Below are positions 17,829-26,554 of a stretch of DNA of 62,756 nt, in pieces. Every line of letters starts with the position of its first letter. Positions within the stretch are counted from its first letter, which is position 1. The translations under genes were made by a program, and so were the position numbers. Source of the stretch: Thiomicrorhabdus sp034722175 (GTDB taxonomy: Bacteria > Pseudomonadota > Gammaproteobacteria > Thiomicrospirales > Thiomicrospiraceae); assembly GCA_034722175.1 (NCBI GenBank), contig JAYENR010000072.1, positions 1 to 62,756 of the forward strand, read 5' to 3'. Under the pieces are notes generated by a model. That model did not search any database. It saw only the letters and a list, made by a program, of their open reading frames with translations, and was not told the origin of the DNA.

Positions 17829-17989
17829 AGAGACCTTTGTACGAGTCATAATCAAGAGAAAAATGAGGAAAAATTTTACTGATTGAGGCCTGAAACGCAG
17901 TTAATAGCTAGCTATTGACAAGTTTTAGAACGATAAACAGTGAAATTTTAGCCATTTTTAATTGTTTATGGTCTCGAGCAAAGGTCTCA
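17829..17989 (+). mobile_element. 161-bp MITE with IS5-like ends, copy 2
   Basis: Left end AGAGACCTTTGTACGAGT, right end AGCAAAGGTCTCA; flanked by AAT on both sides (17826-17828 and 17990-17992). Internal sequence is closest to copy 1 (shared GATTGAGGCCT and the TAGCTAGCTATT centre). It fills most of the 308-bp gap upstream of mnmG; the rest (17990-18069) should hold the promoter of the lipoprotein gene at 18070. Confidence 0.85.
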
Positions 17990-18069
17990 AATAAAATAGT
18001 CGTACATTTTACCATAAGCTGATAGCATTGAACTAGGCATAGACAAGGTGAAATAGTGGAGTAACACAG

Positions 18070-18678
18070 ATGAAGGCTTTTATGACTAAAAACAACTGGA
18101 TAGGGTTTGGATTTGCACTGTCAGCAGGCCTGTCTATCTCTCTTATGGCAGGCTGTTCAAATACCCCACCAAAAAGCATGATTAATGTTCAAGCAGGTGA
18201 ACATTTCATTTTAAATCAAGCGATTGAAATTCCAGCAGGCAAAATTAGACATTACATTCAGTTTGGTCAACTCAGCAGCGGCTTTAGTCACTATGACCAA
18301 CACTGCCGAATAGAGCTGTATAAACTGCCTGAAACGACCACTATCATTCAGCCACAACGTTTTTTAATAGAACGTGTCGCAATTGATGAAGAGATGATTG
18401 CTCAACAGCCTACTTCCCTTCAGTTTGCGGCTAATCAATACAGTAACGTTCAAACGGATGCCGTACCCATACAAGTTGCGTTTGGAGAGTATCAACGGGT
18501 TGAAACCATGGACCTGGTTTATCTATATTTGAAGTCTGACAGTCAACCGAATGTCTATCGTCTAACCTGTGCCGGTTCTTTAAGTAACGGTAACCTGTTA
18601 GATACACCAAGAAGCTACCGCCCTCAACGAGAAGAGATCAATCGCATTTTAGGCAATGTCGGTTCCATTCAAGACTAA
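18070..18678 (+). CDS. predicted lipoprotein of unknown function
   Basis: 202 residues. A signal peptide with lipobox LMAGC (Cys about residue 29) indicates a lipid-anchored envelope protein. The mature part is predominantly beta, with two further Cys (in HCRIEL and TCAGSL) that could form a disulfide. I recognise no named family. GGAG lies 8 bp before the ATG at 18070. Head-to-tail against the trHb gene that follows on the other strand. Confidence 0.65.
   Translation: MKAFMTKNNWIGFGFALSAGLSISLMAGCSNTPPKSMINVQAGEHFILNQAIEIPAGKIRHYIQFGQLSSGFSHYDQHCRIELYKLPETTTIIQPQRFLIERVAIDEEMIAQQPTSLQFAANQYSNVQTDAVPIQVAFGEYQRVETMDLVYLYLKSDSQPNVYRLTCAGSLSNGNLLDTPRSYRPQREEINRILGNVGSIQD
18125..18132. repeat. 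CAGGCCTG palindrome inside the lipoprotein gene
   Basis: Exact copy, encoding part of the signal peptide. Confidence 0.8.
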
Positions 18679-18702
18679 AATTTTGACAACTTTTAATCTG
18701 AC

Positions 18703-18710
18703 CAGGCCTG
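18703..18710. repeat. CAGGCCTG palindrome between convergent genes
   Basis: Exact copy inside a larger near-palindrome CTGACCAGGCCTGATCAG. It lies 25 nt after the lipoprotein stop and could form a short hairpin, but no T run follows. Confidence 0.8.
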
Positions 18711-18743
18711 ATCAGATTATTGTTGCACATTCTAAACTGCGGG

Positions 18744-19184
18744 TTATTTGCTGTGATTAGCTAAAGATACCTGACGAATGCGTTCTGCCGGACGATACAG
18801 CTGTTGCATCAGATAGGTTTTGAAGTCTTGCGGAAAGTCGCCTTTATCTAACGCCACTTGCATACACTGTAACCACGCATCTCGTTCCGCTTCACCTACT
18901 TTAAGGTGGGCATGCGCCATCGGGATATTGATACCACCAAACTTTTCAGCATAAATTTGTGGGCCATTCATCCAGCCCGATAGAAAGTACACCAACTTTT
19001 CTCGTGATTGGCTCAAATCATCCCGGTGCATCTGACGAATATGTTGCGCTTGAGGCAAGGTTTCCATGACTTCGTAAAAATCATCCACTAACTTCACCAA
19101 ACCATCATAACCACCCACCGCTTGATAAGTCGCATCCCCCATCCCGTACATCACTGGATCTTTATCTATTGTGCTAGCCGTCAT
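18744..19184 (-). CDS. group II truncated haemoglobin
   Basis: Small globin (146 aa) of the 2-over-2 fold. The N-terminal YQAVGGYDGLVKLVDDFYEVM is the A/B-helix region. FLSGWMNGPQIYAEKFGG and AHAHLKVGEAERDAWLQCM surround the proximal His in the F helix and match group II (YjbI/GlbO-like) signatures. Such proteins bind O2 or NO; a role in oxygen delivery or nitrosative stress is inference. AGGATA precedes the ATG. The next gene upstream on the same strand is a membrane protein. Confidence 0.88.
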   Translation of the reverse strand: MTASTIDKDPVMYGMGDATYQAVGGYDGLVKLVDDFYEVMETLPQAQHIRQMHRDDLSQSREKLVYFLSGWMNGPQIYAEKFGGINIPMAHAHLKVGEAERDAWLQCMQVALDKGDFPQDFKTYLMQQLYRPAERIRQVSLANHSK

Positions 19185-19240
19185 TATCCTGGTCTCTTGC
19201 TATTTGAATTCGGGCGCACGGTTAATCGCTTTGCCAAGTT

Positions 19241-19567
19241 CTAAGCTCCCAATACCAATGCATCTCGCATCTGCATAAACGCGATTAAAAATTCAAACAG
19301 CAAACGCCAAAAGAGCTCGCCAAATAGAAACGCCATCACAAACAGTAACAACCATTTAAAACGCGTCTGCCAACGGATATTCTCTCTAATCAACTGCTTG
19401 CTAGTCTGTAAACCTGTTTCCACAACCGGCACTCGGCCAACTAACCACGTTTTAAACCACAGCATAAACCAAATCAACATCAACGGCATCACCACCGCCC
19501 CCATGTAATAGAAGGCTATCAGCACTTCGATACTGATTAAGGTATCAAAACTTAAAAAAGACCACAT
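19241..19567 (-). CDS. DUF4282-like membrane protein
   Basis: 108 residues with an N-terminal FLSFDTLISIEVLIAFYYMGAVV membrane segment, a second segment, a polar loop and a C-terminal hydrophobic helix (FGELFWRLLFEFLIAFMQM). The F-x-F-D/R-T-x-I start and the RLLxEFLIxxxxMxxAL end resemble the DUF4282 family; the match is by eye and weak. Function unknown. Upstream on the same strand are a 53-residue gene and queF. Confidence 0.6.
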   Translation of the reverse strand: MWSFLSFDTLISIEVLIAFYYMGAVVMPLMLIWFMLWFKTWLVGRVPVVETGLQTSKQLIRENIRWQTRFKWLLLFVMAFLFGELFWRLLFEFLIAFMQMRDALVLGA

Positions 19568-19579
19568 ATTGATTCCTAC

Positions 19580-19587
19580 CAGGCCTG
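19580..19587. repeat. CAGGCCTG palindrome between two minus-strand genes
   Basis: Exact copy (ACCAGGCCTGTT), 34 nt downstream of the stop of the 53-residue gene and 13 nt upstream of the membrane-protein start. Confidence 0.8.
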
Positions 19588-19620
19588 TTCAGAATGAATT
19601 CATCCAATATAAACGCCTTT

Positions 19621-19782
19621 TTATTGTTTTTTCTGTAATCGATATCGCGGTGAGTGTTGATGTAAATCATCCCAACCTTCGTCCGCTATAATATCTTCTT
19701 CCGGCTCATCTATTGGTCGATTGTCTTTTACCCACTCATAACCGAACAGACCTGCTAAAACATTCATCAGATTTAACAACAT
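19621..19782 (-). CDS. small (53 aa) acidic protein coupled to queF
   Basis: A short open frame starting at ATG 19780-19782, only 2 nt after the queF stop (TAGCCATG), which is a typical coupling layout. The product begins MLLNLMNVLAGLFGYEWVKD, then an acidic middle with IDEPEEDIIADEGWDDL, and ends HSPRYRLQKKQ. The first 15 residues are hydrophobic enough for a membrane-contacting helix. An internal ATG at 19767 is an alternative start. No family recognised. Confidence 0.55.
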   Translation of the reverse strand: MLLNLMNVLAGLFGYEWVKDNRPIDEPEEDIIADEGWDDLHQHSPRYRLQKKQ

Positions 19783-19784
19783 GG

Positions 19785-20621
19785 CTACTGACGTACCGTG
19801 CGTGAAATATCAAATTCGTCTTCAAAGTTTGAACGATACGGGTTGATGTCTAAGCCACCACGACGAACATAACGTGCATACACTGTTAAGGCCGTAGGCT
19901 GACACTGTTTTTGAATGTCGGTGAAAACTCGTTCAACACACTGCTCATGAAACTCATTATGCTCACGAAACGAGATTAGATATTTGAGTAGGTCCTCATG
20001 ATTGATTTGTGGTCCTTGATAGCGAATCACAATCGAACCCCAATCCGGCTGACCGGTTACTAAACAGTTGGATTTTAAAAGATGACTATTTAAAGTCTCT
20101 TCCACTACATCACCCGCAGCAGAAAGCAGCTGAGCGTTCACTTGATAGTCGGTGACTTCAATGTCCAACTCATCTAAACAGTCTCCAGGCATGGCACCAA
20201 TTAAAGTCTCTTCATATTGTAAAGAACGCACATCAACCGCCACCTCGCCTCCACACGCTGCGGACAGATCTTTAATCCAAGTTTCAACCACGCTCTCTTG
20301 TGATTCAAAACGGGTACCATTAAATGAGTTTAAATAGAGCTTAAAAGATTTAGATTCGATTAGGTTGGGGCAGTCTGCCGGAAAAGCAAACTCGGCAATC
20401 ACTGCAACGGGCTTGCCTTTAGGATTTAACCAAGAAACTTCGAAGGCCGTCCAAATATCCAAACCTTGAAACGGCAGTGAAGTTAAATCAAACCCTAAGT
20501 CATCACGCTTCTCTTGACGAGGAATCGGAAACAAGATCTTTGGATCATAGGTTTTACAGTACGGGGTCGATTGCCCCAAAAGGCTCTGTTCAGCAGTTGA
20601 AACGTTGGACTTTTCGCTCAA
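19785..20621 (-). CDS. queF: NADPH-dependent preQ0 reductase QueF (long form)
   Basis: Reduces 7-cyano-7-deazaguanine (preQ0) to preQ1 in queuosine biosynthesis. The two-domain form matches E. coli QueF closely: NLIESKSFKLYLNSFNGTRF, the catalytic HLLKSNCLVTGQPDWGS, and FREHNEFHEQCVERVF with YARYVRRGGLDINPYRS. GGAG sits 7 nt before a TTG at 20621, so I prefer a TTG start there (278 aa) over the TTG four codons upstream. No preQ1 riboswitch is evident upstream. Confidence 0.93.
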   Translation of the reverse strand: MSEKSNVSTAEQSLLGQSTPYCKTYDPKILFPIPRQEKRDDLGFDLTSLPFQGLDIWTAFEVSWLNPKGKPVAVIAEFAFPADCPNLIESKSFKLYLNSFNGTRFESQESVVETWIKDLSAACGGEVAVDVRSLQYEETLIGAMPGDCLDELDIEVTDYQVNAQLLSAAGDVVEETLNSHLLKSNCLVTGQPDWGSIVIRYQGPQINHEDLLKYLISFREHNEFHEQCVERVFTDIQKQCQPTALTVYARYVRRGGLDINPYRSNFEDEFDISRTVRQ

Positions 20622-20760
20622 GGGAGACTCCAAATAAAAGATTTTTTACGATTATAGCAGGAACTTAACCATTAGTTTTTTATGAGCGCTTAAGCTAAAC
20701 AAACATCAGAGTTAACACTCATGTCATAGAAATGATTGATTTATAGGACAATAGCTTTTC

Positions 20761-20789
20761 TTATACTCTTTAAAACTTGAGCGTATAAT
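20761..20789 (+). promoter_or_regulatory. candidate sigma-70 promoter of the GGDEF-EAL gene
   Basis: A perfect -10 TATAAT at 20784-20789 with a poor -35 TTATAC at 20761-20766, 17-bp spacer. It lies about 60 bp before the start codon. Confidence 0.45.
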
Positions 20790-20847
20790 GAACCATTCAC
20801 TGGTCATTGATCGGGTTAAAGAGCCCTTTGAGAAATAGAGAACCTCT

Positions 20848-23676
20848 ATGCTTCAACCGCTACGCAACTTAAAAATAAAAACCAAGCTCGCTCTGTTTTT
20901 ACTGATTCCTTTTTTAAGTATCGCTTATTTTGCGGGGGCAACGTTTTTAAGTAAATACAGCCAGTACCAAAGTGCTCAGATCACCCATAATACACTGCAA
21001 CTTAATACCCTATTAGCGGAACTCATCCACTCTGCTCAAAAAGAGCGCGGGTTAAGTGCCGGTTATATTGGCAGTAAAGGGGTTCGTTTTAAACAAGCCC
21101 TTTTTCAACAGCGCCAACAAACTAATCAAATTATCGAAAAAATCCAAGTTCATATTCAAAGCAATCCTTACCCTAATCACATCAGTCAAAAGCTTTCAAT
21201 ACTCAAAAAACACGCAGCAAATCGCAACAAGATTCGTAACCAAGTCGACAAACTACATACTATAAACTTAAACCACGATAAAATCTTTAAGCACTACTCA
21301 ACCGGTATTCAACTGATCTTAAACACGGTTGAATCGTTACAGAACTTTTATCAGGACAACACCCTATTAAAACAAGGCGATGCCTTCACCACGCTTTTAT
21401 GGCTATCTGAAAAGGCCGGGCAAGAACGTGGACGACTCAACCAGGTCTTTGCTCAACAACAACTGACTGTCGGTGTTTTACAAGAAGTGGCCGCTTACAT
21501 CGAATTGCAATCCAACCTTTTATCTAAGTTCAGCAATGCTATCGATGGCGTCTATCAAGGTAATTTAGCCGATTTAATTGGTGAACATCAGCAACCTGCA
21601 TTCCATCAATTACGTGCTTCAGCCTTAAGCAAGTTTACCCGTATGGATCTATTAAATCGTATCTATTCAGAGATCGGTTATGGGGGTCTTATCCATGACT
21701 TTAAAAACTATGTTATTCGTGGAAATGATATGTATGCCGTGCGTTTTCAACGTCGCCTAACCAATATTATTAACATCATTGACCAATATCTAAAGTTACC
21801 TGGGATCAGCTCTACCGAAGTATTACACTTATCTCAACTAGAGCAGGTTTTTCAAGAGTACCAAACCAATCTAGATGTCATTAAGCAGATGCATCGACAA
21901 CAAAAAACAGTTAAAGCGATTGATGACCGAGTCAAAGTCAACGATGATCCCGCTCTGCAAGCACTTAACTGGTTGAAAAAAGAGGTCACCGATTTAGATA
22001 CCGAACTGTGGTGGAACTTGGCAACACAAAGAATTAACCGTATTATCCATGCCGAGCAACAACAACTATTAAATATGCAAAATCACGCTAATGAACTGGT
22101 TGCTGAAGCACAGCGTGTAGTCATTTATTACGCTCTGTTAATACTCTTTGCCTTTGTCGTTTCTGGCTGGTTAGCCTATCAGTTAGCACGCCGCCTCGTC
22201 TACGACGTGGTAGCCATGTCTGAAAACGTTAAAGGGATGATTAAAGAGAACAAGTTTAACGACTCTTTGGATAGCTCAGGTGAAGACGAAATTTCTGATT
22301 TGGCTAACTCATTTAACCAGCTAATGTATGAACGTAATGTCTATGAGAACCTAATTTGGTCACAAGCCAATTACGACCATTTAACCAACCTGCCCAACCG
22401 AAAGTTTTGTCTTGACTTGCTGACTAACGAAATCCACCATGCCGCACGAGACAAAACCAAAATTTCGGTTCTGTTTTTAGATCTCGATCACTTTAAAGCG
22501 GTGAATGACACCTACGGCCATGCATCAGGTGATAGCCTATTAATTCAAGTTGCGAAACGTATTCAAAGTCGCATTCGTAATACTGATATTGTCGCCCACC
22601 TGTCAGGCGATGAGTTTATTATTGTGTTAACTCACCAATATGATTTTGAAGACACCGAAGCCATCACAAAAAAACTGATTAAAACCCTGTCCCAACCATT
22701 TGAGCTTGAAAGTGCTTACCAAGTTCAAATTTCAGCCAGCGTGGGGATCAGTCTCTATCCAGAAGATGGCACAACCGCTTCTGAACTCATTAGCAATGCC
22801 GATACTGCGATGTATCAGGCTAAAAAAGCAGGCAAAAACACCTTCCGTTTCTTTACCGAAGAGATGAATATTGCGATTCAAACCCGTTTAACCATCGAAC
22901 GAGAGTTAAAAACCGCAATCCAAGAAAATCAGTTCCAACTGCACTATCAACCGATTATTAACACTCAAACAAATGAGATTAAAGAGGTTGAAGCGCTACT
23001 GCGTTGGCAACACCCAGATAAAGGGCTGTTATACCCTGAAGAGTTCATTCATGTTGCCGAACAGTCAGGCCTAATTAAACAGATTGGTGACTGGGTGTTA
23101 CAACAGAGCATGAAAGATGTGTCTGACTGGCATCAACTGCACCAGATACGGTCCCAATTATCGATTAATATCTCCAGTAAACAGTGTAGCGACCATTGCC
23201 AAACGTTGATCAATCAAGTCAGTGAGTATGCAGAACAAACTCAGTTTGATTTAAGTCGTTTGAACCTTGAAATAACCGAACATACTTTAATGGACTACTC
23301 AGAAAATGTTGCCAAGAATATGCACGCATTTCGTAATATGGGTATTGGCCTGCATTTAGATGATTTTGGAACCGGCTACTCCTCTTTAAGTTATCTGAAA
23401 CGTCTTCCAATGGACACGCTGAAAATTGATGCGGTGTTTGTTCGTGATATTTTTGAAGATGATGAAAGTAAACAGTTGGTCCAAGCAATTATTGGAATGG
23501 CGAAGAGTTTAAAACTGGATGTCATTGCTGAAGGGATTGAAACACCAGAACAGTGTGATTTTTTAGAAGCTCAAGGTTGCCAACTACTTCAAGGTTACCT
23601 AATATCAAAAGCCTTGCCTGCTGACGAATGTTTAAAGTTTATTCAAAACCATCAGGCAAAACCCGCTTCAACTTAA
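20848..23676 (+). CDS. NIT-HAMP-GGDEF-EAL cyclic-di-GMP regulator
   Basis: A 942-residue membrane sensor. First comes a membrane helix (ALFLLIPFLSIAYFAGATFL). A periplasmic NIT-type sensory domain follows, with the hallmark HSAQKERGLSAGYIGS (about residues 56-71) and a second copy-like EKAGQERGRLNQVF. Then come a second membrane helix (VIYYALLILFAFVVSGWLAY) and a HAMP region. The GGDEF domain (LTNLPNRK; site HLSGDEFIIVL) and EAL domain (VEALLRW, DDFGTGYSSLSYLKRLP, AEGIET) follow. The cyclase site reads SGDEF rather than GGDEF; the EAL catalytic residues look intact. NIT domains are thought to sense nitrate/nitrite. Confidence 0.9.
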   Translation: MLQPLRNLKIKTKLALFLLIPFLSIAYFAGATFLSKYSQYQSAQITHNTLQLNTLLAELIHSAQKERGLSAGYIGSKGVRFKQALFQQRQQTNQIIEKIQVHIQSNPYPNHISQKLSILKKHAANRNKIRNQVDKLHTINLNHDKIFKHYSTGIQLILNTVESLQNFYQDNTLLKQGDAFTTLLWLSEKAGQERGRLNQVFAQQQLTVGVLQEVAAYIELQSNLLSKFSNAIDGVYQGNLADLIGEHQQPAFHQLRASALSKFTRMDLLNRIYSEIGYGGLIHDFKNYVIRGNDMYAVRFQRRLTNIINIIDQYLKLPGISSTEVLHLSQLEQVFQEYQTNLDVIKQMHRQQKTVKAIDDRVKVNDDPALQALNWLKKEVTDLDTELWWNLATQRINRIIHAEQQQLLNMQNHANELVAEAQRVVIYYALLILFAFVVSGWLAYQLARRLVYDVVAMSENVKGMIKENKFNDSLDSSGEDEISDLANSFNQLMYERNVYENLIWSQANYDHLTNLPNRKFCLDLLTNEIHHAARDKTKISVLFLDLDHFKAVNDTYGHASGDSLLIQVAKRIQSRIRNTDIVAHLSGDEFIIVLTHQYDFEDTEAITKKLIKTLSQPFELESAYQVQISASVGISLYPEDGTTASELISNADTAMYQAKKAGKNTFRFFTEEMNIAIQTRLTIERELKTAIQENQFQLHYQPIINTQTNEIKEVEALLRWQHPDKGLLYPEEFIHVAEQSGLIKQIGDWVLQQSMKDVSDWHQLHQIRSQLSINISSKQCSDHCQTLINQVSEYAEQTQFDLSRLNLEITEHTLMDYSENVAKNMHAFRNMGIGLHLDDFGTGYSSLSYLKRLPMDTLKIDAVFVRDIFEDDESKQLVQAIIGMAKSLKLDVIAEGIETPEQCDFLEAQGCQLLQGYLISKALPADECLKFIQNHQAKPAST

Positions 23677-23690
23677 AAGGTTGAAGTTTA
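23666..23690 (+). terminator. weak terminator after the GGDEF-EAL gene
   Basis: Stem CTTCAAC (23666-23672) / GTTGAAG (23680-23686) overlaps the stop codon and is followed by only a short, interrupted T stretch. Efficiency is doubtful. Confidence 0.45.
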
Positions 23691-23704
23691 TTTCGTTATA
23701 TCAA

Positions 23705-24106
23705 TTAACCCGCAACATCAAAGTTACGTAATGCTGTTCTAAATGCATTAAACGGGTTCAATAAAGCATCCGCAATAATAATTGCAAAACCAATCCAGTG
23801 AAAAAAGTTAGGCTGTTGGCCTTCCACAAACCACAAATAACTCAACAGGCCTGTTGCTAACACCACGGTTAACACCGCCCAGAACTGATCTAATAAAAAG
23901 GCAAAGGCGCTCACGTCACCCGACTTAAACATCTCAATAAACAGAATCGCCACCGCAATCGAAATAAACACATAGCCCACCGTGCCTTCTAATGAAATCT
24001 GAAAATACTCGGTGGCAATTAAGAACAGAACAATAAACAACATCCAAGGCAAGCGCCCTAAGCTTGATAAAGTTCCACCACTTGAAACTGATACATTTGA
24101 ACCCAT
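23705..24106 (-). CDS. membrane protein of unknown function
   Basis: 133 residues with a short Ser/Gly-rich N-terminus and four predicted membrane segments (WMLFIVLFLIATEYF, VGYVFISIAVAILFIEMF, FWAVLTVVLATGLLSYLWF, WIGFAIIIADALLNPF). No motif identifies a family. It is alone on its strand between the GGDEF-EAL gene and the thioredoxin-like gene. Confidence 0.6.
   Translation of the reverse strand: MGSNVSVSSGGTLSSLGRLPWMLFIVLFLIATEYFQISLEGTVGYVFISIAVAILFIEMFKSGDVSAFAFLLDQFWAVLTVVLATGLLSYLWFVEGQQPNFFHWIGFAIIIADALLNPFNAFRTALRNFDVAG
23846..23853. repeat. CAGGCCTG palindrome inside the 23705-24106 gene
   Basis: Exact copy extended to AACAGGCCTGTT (12-bp palindrome). Confidence 0.8.
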
Positions 24107-24224
24107 TGGTTACTCCTCATTAACTGGTTTTATTTTTTTGAAATCGAACACATCTTAGCGTATGCATACTGTTTTCGATAATCAATTTCATTATTCTGAT
24201 TATTAATGCTTAAAGTGTCAGGCT

Positions 24225-24710
24225 TCACTCAGACATTCGTTTTGGGTTCTCTAGTTTAGCTAGGGCTTGATTGATACGCTGCTTAAAATAGAAAGAAAAA
24301 TAATCATAAGCGCCTGAGTTATTCATTCTTAAATCCAAATCATCACCTTCTGAATTTACAAATACCATATTGGGAAAAGTCGTCACGTTATAGAGTTCAG
24401 CCATCTCACTATTCGGCACCTCTTGGCCGTCAAAATCCAATACTGTTTCATTGGCGTTGGCTCGAATCTCTACAATTTCTATAAACTCCTCTACAATGCC
24501 ATTTTCAACCAAGGGTAACAACGCATTCTCTTTTAATTTATCGCACGCTCCGCAACGCACACGGCTAAAGAAAATCACCACGGGTATATTCTCTTGTTTA
24601 GCTCGTTCCGCTACTTTGGCAAAACTCTTAACTTCGTGCATCTGCCAGTCTGCTTGAACAGGAAACAGCCACATAAAACTGATCAATATCGCTGTCATTC
24701 GTAACAACAT
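24225..24710 (-). CDS. exported thioredoxin-fold protein (CGAC motif)
   Basis: A 161-residue periplasmic thiol-active protein. The start is ATG 24710, 7-8 bp after a strong AAGGAGC; the longer in-frame reading is not needed. The signal peptide is MLLRMTAILISFMWLFPVQA, cleaved near residue 20. The redox motif is FFSRVRCGACDKL (Cys-Gly-Ala-Cys) and the cis-Pro lies in VTTFPNMVFVN, giving a complete thioredoxin fold. SoxW-type thioredoxins have this layout in sulfur oxidisers, but no sox gene is nearby, so a general protein-disulfide role is equally likely. Confidence 0.82.
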   Translation of the reverse strand: MLLRMTAILISFMWLFPVQADWQMHEVKSFAKVAERAKQENIPVVIFFSRVRCGACDKLKENALLPLVENGIVEEFIEIVEIRANANETVLDFDGQEVPNSEMAELYNVTTFPNMVFVNSEGDDLDLRMNNSGAYDYFSFYFKQRINQALAKLENPKRMSE

Positions 24711-24846
24711 GATTAAATGCTCCTTCTCTACTAGAGTTAGCAATGTAACACTCCTAAGACAACTCAACAAGACTCACAAACCTCATACTTTAATCTCCAA
24801 GTATTAAGCTATAATCCAATTATTAGCCCAAATAATTGTGGTATTT

Positions 24847-26445
24847 ATGCTCGAATTTCATAGCTTACTTCTTTCTGCTGGTGGTCTAGGTCTGTTTTTA
24901 TTAGGCATGATCATTATGACCGACGGCCTCAAACGGCTCGCGGGCGATCGTTTGCGCTCTACACTATTTGAGTTTACCCGTACCCCTACTTCAGGTGCCG
25001 CTACCGGTGCCATCACCACCGCCATTGTGCAATCTTCGAGTGCCGCCACCGTTGCTGCTGTTGGTTTCGTTGGTGCGGGGTTAATGACCTTTCCCAATGC
25101 ATTAGGGATTATCTTTGGTGCCAATATCGGAACAACCATTACTGGCTGGCTGGTTGCCCTACTTGGGTTTAAATTTTCTATCGATAACCTAGCCTTACCG
25201 TTGATTCTATTTGGGGTGTTATTGCGCCTGTTCGGTAAAGGTAAAGTAGCACAAGGCGGGCTGGCTCTAGCGGGGTTTGGATTACTTTTTGTCGGGTTAG
25301 ATACCATGCAATTAGCGATGGTCGATATGCGTAGCCTGCTCGATTTTAGCCAACTACCCACTGACAATCTCTTAGGCCTATTAAAGCTGCTGTTTCTTGG
25401 GCTGCTCTTCACCGTCGTTACCCAATCCTCCAGTGCAGGGGTGGCAGTGACTTTAACCGCTCTATTCACAGGACTGATTCAATTTGAACAAGCCGCCGCT
25501 TTAGTCATCGGTATGGATGTTGGAACCACCGTTACCTCACTGATTGCCAGCATTGGGGGCACGGTTGGAGCAAAACGCACTGGATTATCTCATGTGGTGT
25601 ACAACTTCCTTACCGCTATTCTGGCGTTACTGCTTATTACCCCTTATACCCAGGCCTGGTCATTTTTTGCACCGGGCGAATTAAACAATCATGCTGAACT
25701 GGCATTAGTCGGTTTTCATACGCTATTTAATGCGGTTGGCGTATTGGCTATTCTGCCTTTTGCTAACCCATTTGCCCGTTTAATTGAACGACTCGTGCCT
25801 GATAAGCCAAGCGAACACACTCAACAGTTAGACCCTCAACTACTGCACACCCCAGAACTGGCTTTAAATGCCATACAAGTCACTTTAATTGATTTAACCC
25901 ATGCATTAGTGACCGAACTGCAACACCTCATGCACAGTCAACCCATTGGCTCGTATCAGTCTGATTTAGAACAGTTACAAATTGAGTTAGACCAAACTCA
26001 AAGCTACTTAGATCACATTCATCTGCATCAATCCGATTACAAACTCTGGGGGCGACTCACCTCAATGATCCACGCTTTGGATCACCTGCAACGCCTACAT
26101 GAGCGCTGTGAAGAGGAGGCGGATCGAGCCGAAGCGTCTAAAAAGTTTCCAACCCTTTCCAAAGCCAGCCATCGTTTAACCGAAGACTTAAAGTCACTAG
26201 ATCAATCCATTCATAACAATAAGTGGACTTTGGCAGTCAATCAAAGCCGTGATCTACACCACTTTATCCACCAAGACGCCGAAAGCTATCGGCACAGAAT
26301 GGTTCAAAGAATGGGACGAGGAGAGATCGAAGCGGATCAATGCTGGGATGCTTTAGAAGCAATTCGCTGGATGGAACGAGTCAGTAAACACCTTTATCGC
26401 ATCAGTTATCATCTACAAAAAATGCTTTTAAACTCGGGAAAATAA
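24847..26445 (+). CDS. Na+/phosphate cotransporter with PhoU-like C-terminus (NptA/YjbB type)
   Basis: A membrane protein of 532 residues from ATG 24847 (a GTG three codons earlier is also in frame). Two inverted Na_Pi_cotrans repeats each carry the QSSSA signature: IVQSSSAATVAAVGFVGAG and VTQSSSAGVAVTLTALFTG. After about residue 330 comes a cytoplasmic helical bundle (LTSMIHALDHLQRLHERCEEE, RHRMVQRMGRGEIEADQCWD) resembling PhoU. Relatives move phosphate with Na+; E. coli YjbB exports phosphate. No Pho box was identified. Confidence 0.88.
   Translation: MLEFHSLLLSAGGLGLFLLGMIIMTDGLKRLAGDRLRSTLFEFTRTPTSGAATGAITTAIVQSSSAATVAAVGFVGAGLMTFPNALGIIFGANIGTTITGWLVALLGFKFSIDNLALPLILFGVLLRLFGKGKVAQGGLALAGFGLLFVGLDTMQLAMVDMRSLLDFSQLPTDNLLGLLKLLFLGLLFTVVTQSSSAGVAVTLTALFTGLIQFEQAAALVIGMDVGTTVTSLIASIGGTVGAKRTGLSHVVYNFLTAILALLLITPYTQAWSFFAPGELNNHAELALVGFHTLFNAVGVLAILPFANPFARLIERLVPDKPSEHTQQLDPQLLHTPELALNAIQVTLIDLTHALVTELQHLMHSQPIGSYQSDLEQLQIELDQTQSYLDHIHLHQSDYKLWGRLTSMIHALDHLQRLHERCEEEADRAEASKKFPTLSKASHRLTEDLKSLDQSIHNNKWTLAVNQSRDLHHFIHQDAESYRHRMVQRMGRGEIEADQCWDALEAIRWMERVSKHLYRISYHLQKMLLNSGK
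25651..25658. repeat. CAGGCCTG palindrome inside the Na/Pi gene
   Basis: Exact copy (CCAGGCCTGG, 10-bp palindrome). Confidence 0.8.
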
Positions 26446-26450
26446 CCCGA

Positions 26451-26458
26451 CAGGCCTG
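26451..26458. repeat. CAGGCCTG palindrome after the Na/Pi gene
   Basis: Exact copy (ACAGGCCTGT), 6 nt after the stop codon. Confidence 0.8.
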
Positions 26459-26554
26459 TTAAGTTAGATTCATGAAAATTTCATCTGCCTTAATCTTTGA
26501 AGATTATAATAACCGCCAATTAAACGTCACATTTCAGAATATTTAGGACAGGCA

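Noticed and set aside
15100..17890. GAGGCCTC and GAGGCCTG inside the MITEs as further CAGGCCTG copies
   Set aside because: They differ from the octamer and are explained by MITE identity, so they were not counted.
24858..25469. Long (203 aa) minus-strand frame opposite the Na/Pi gene
   Set aside because: Composition is Pro/Ser/Asn-rich in the way antisense frames are; the plus strand encodes a clear transporter.
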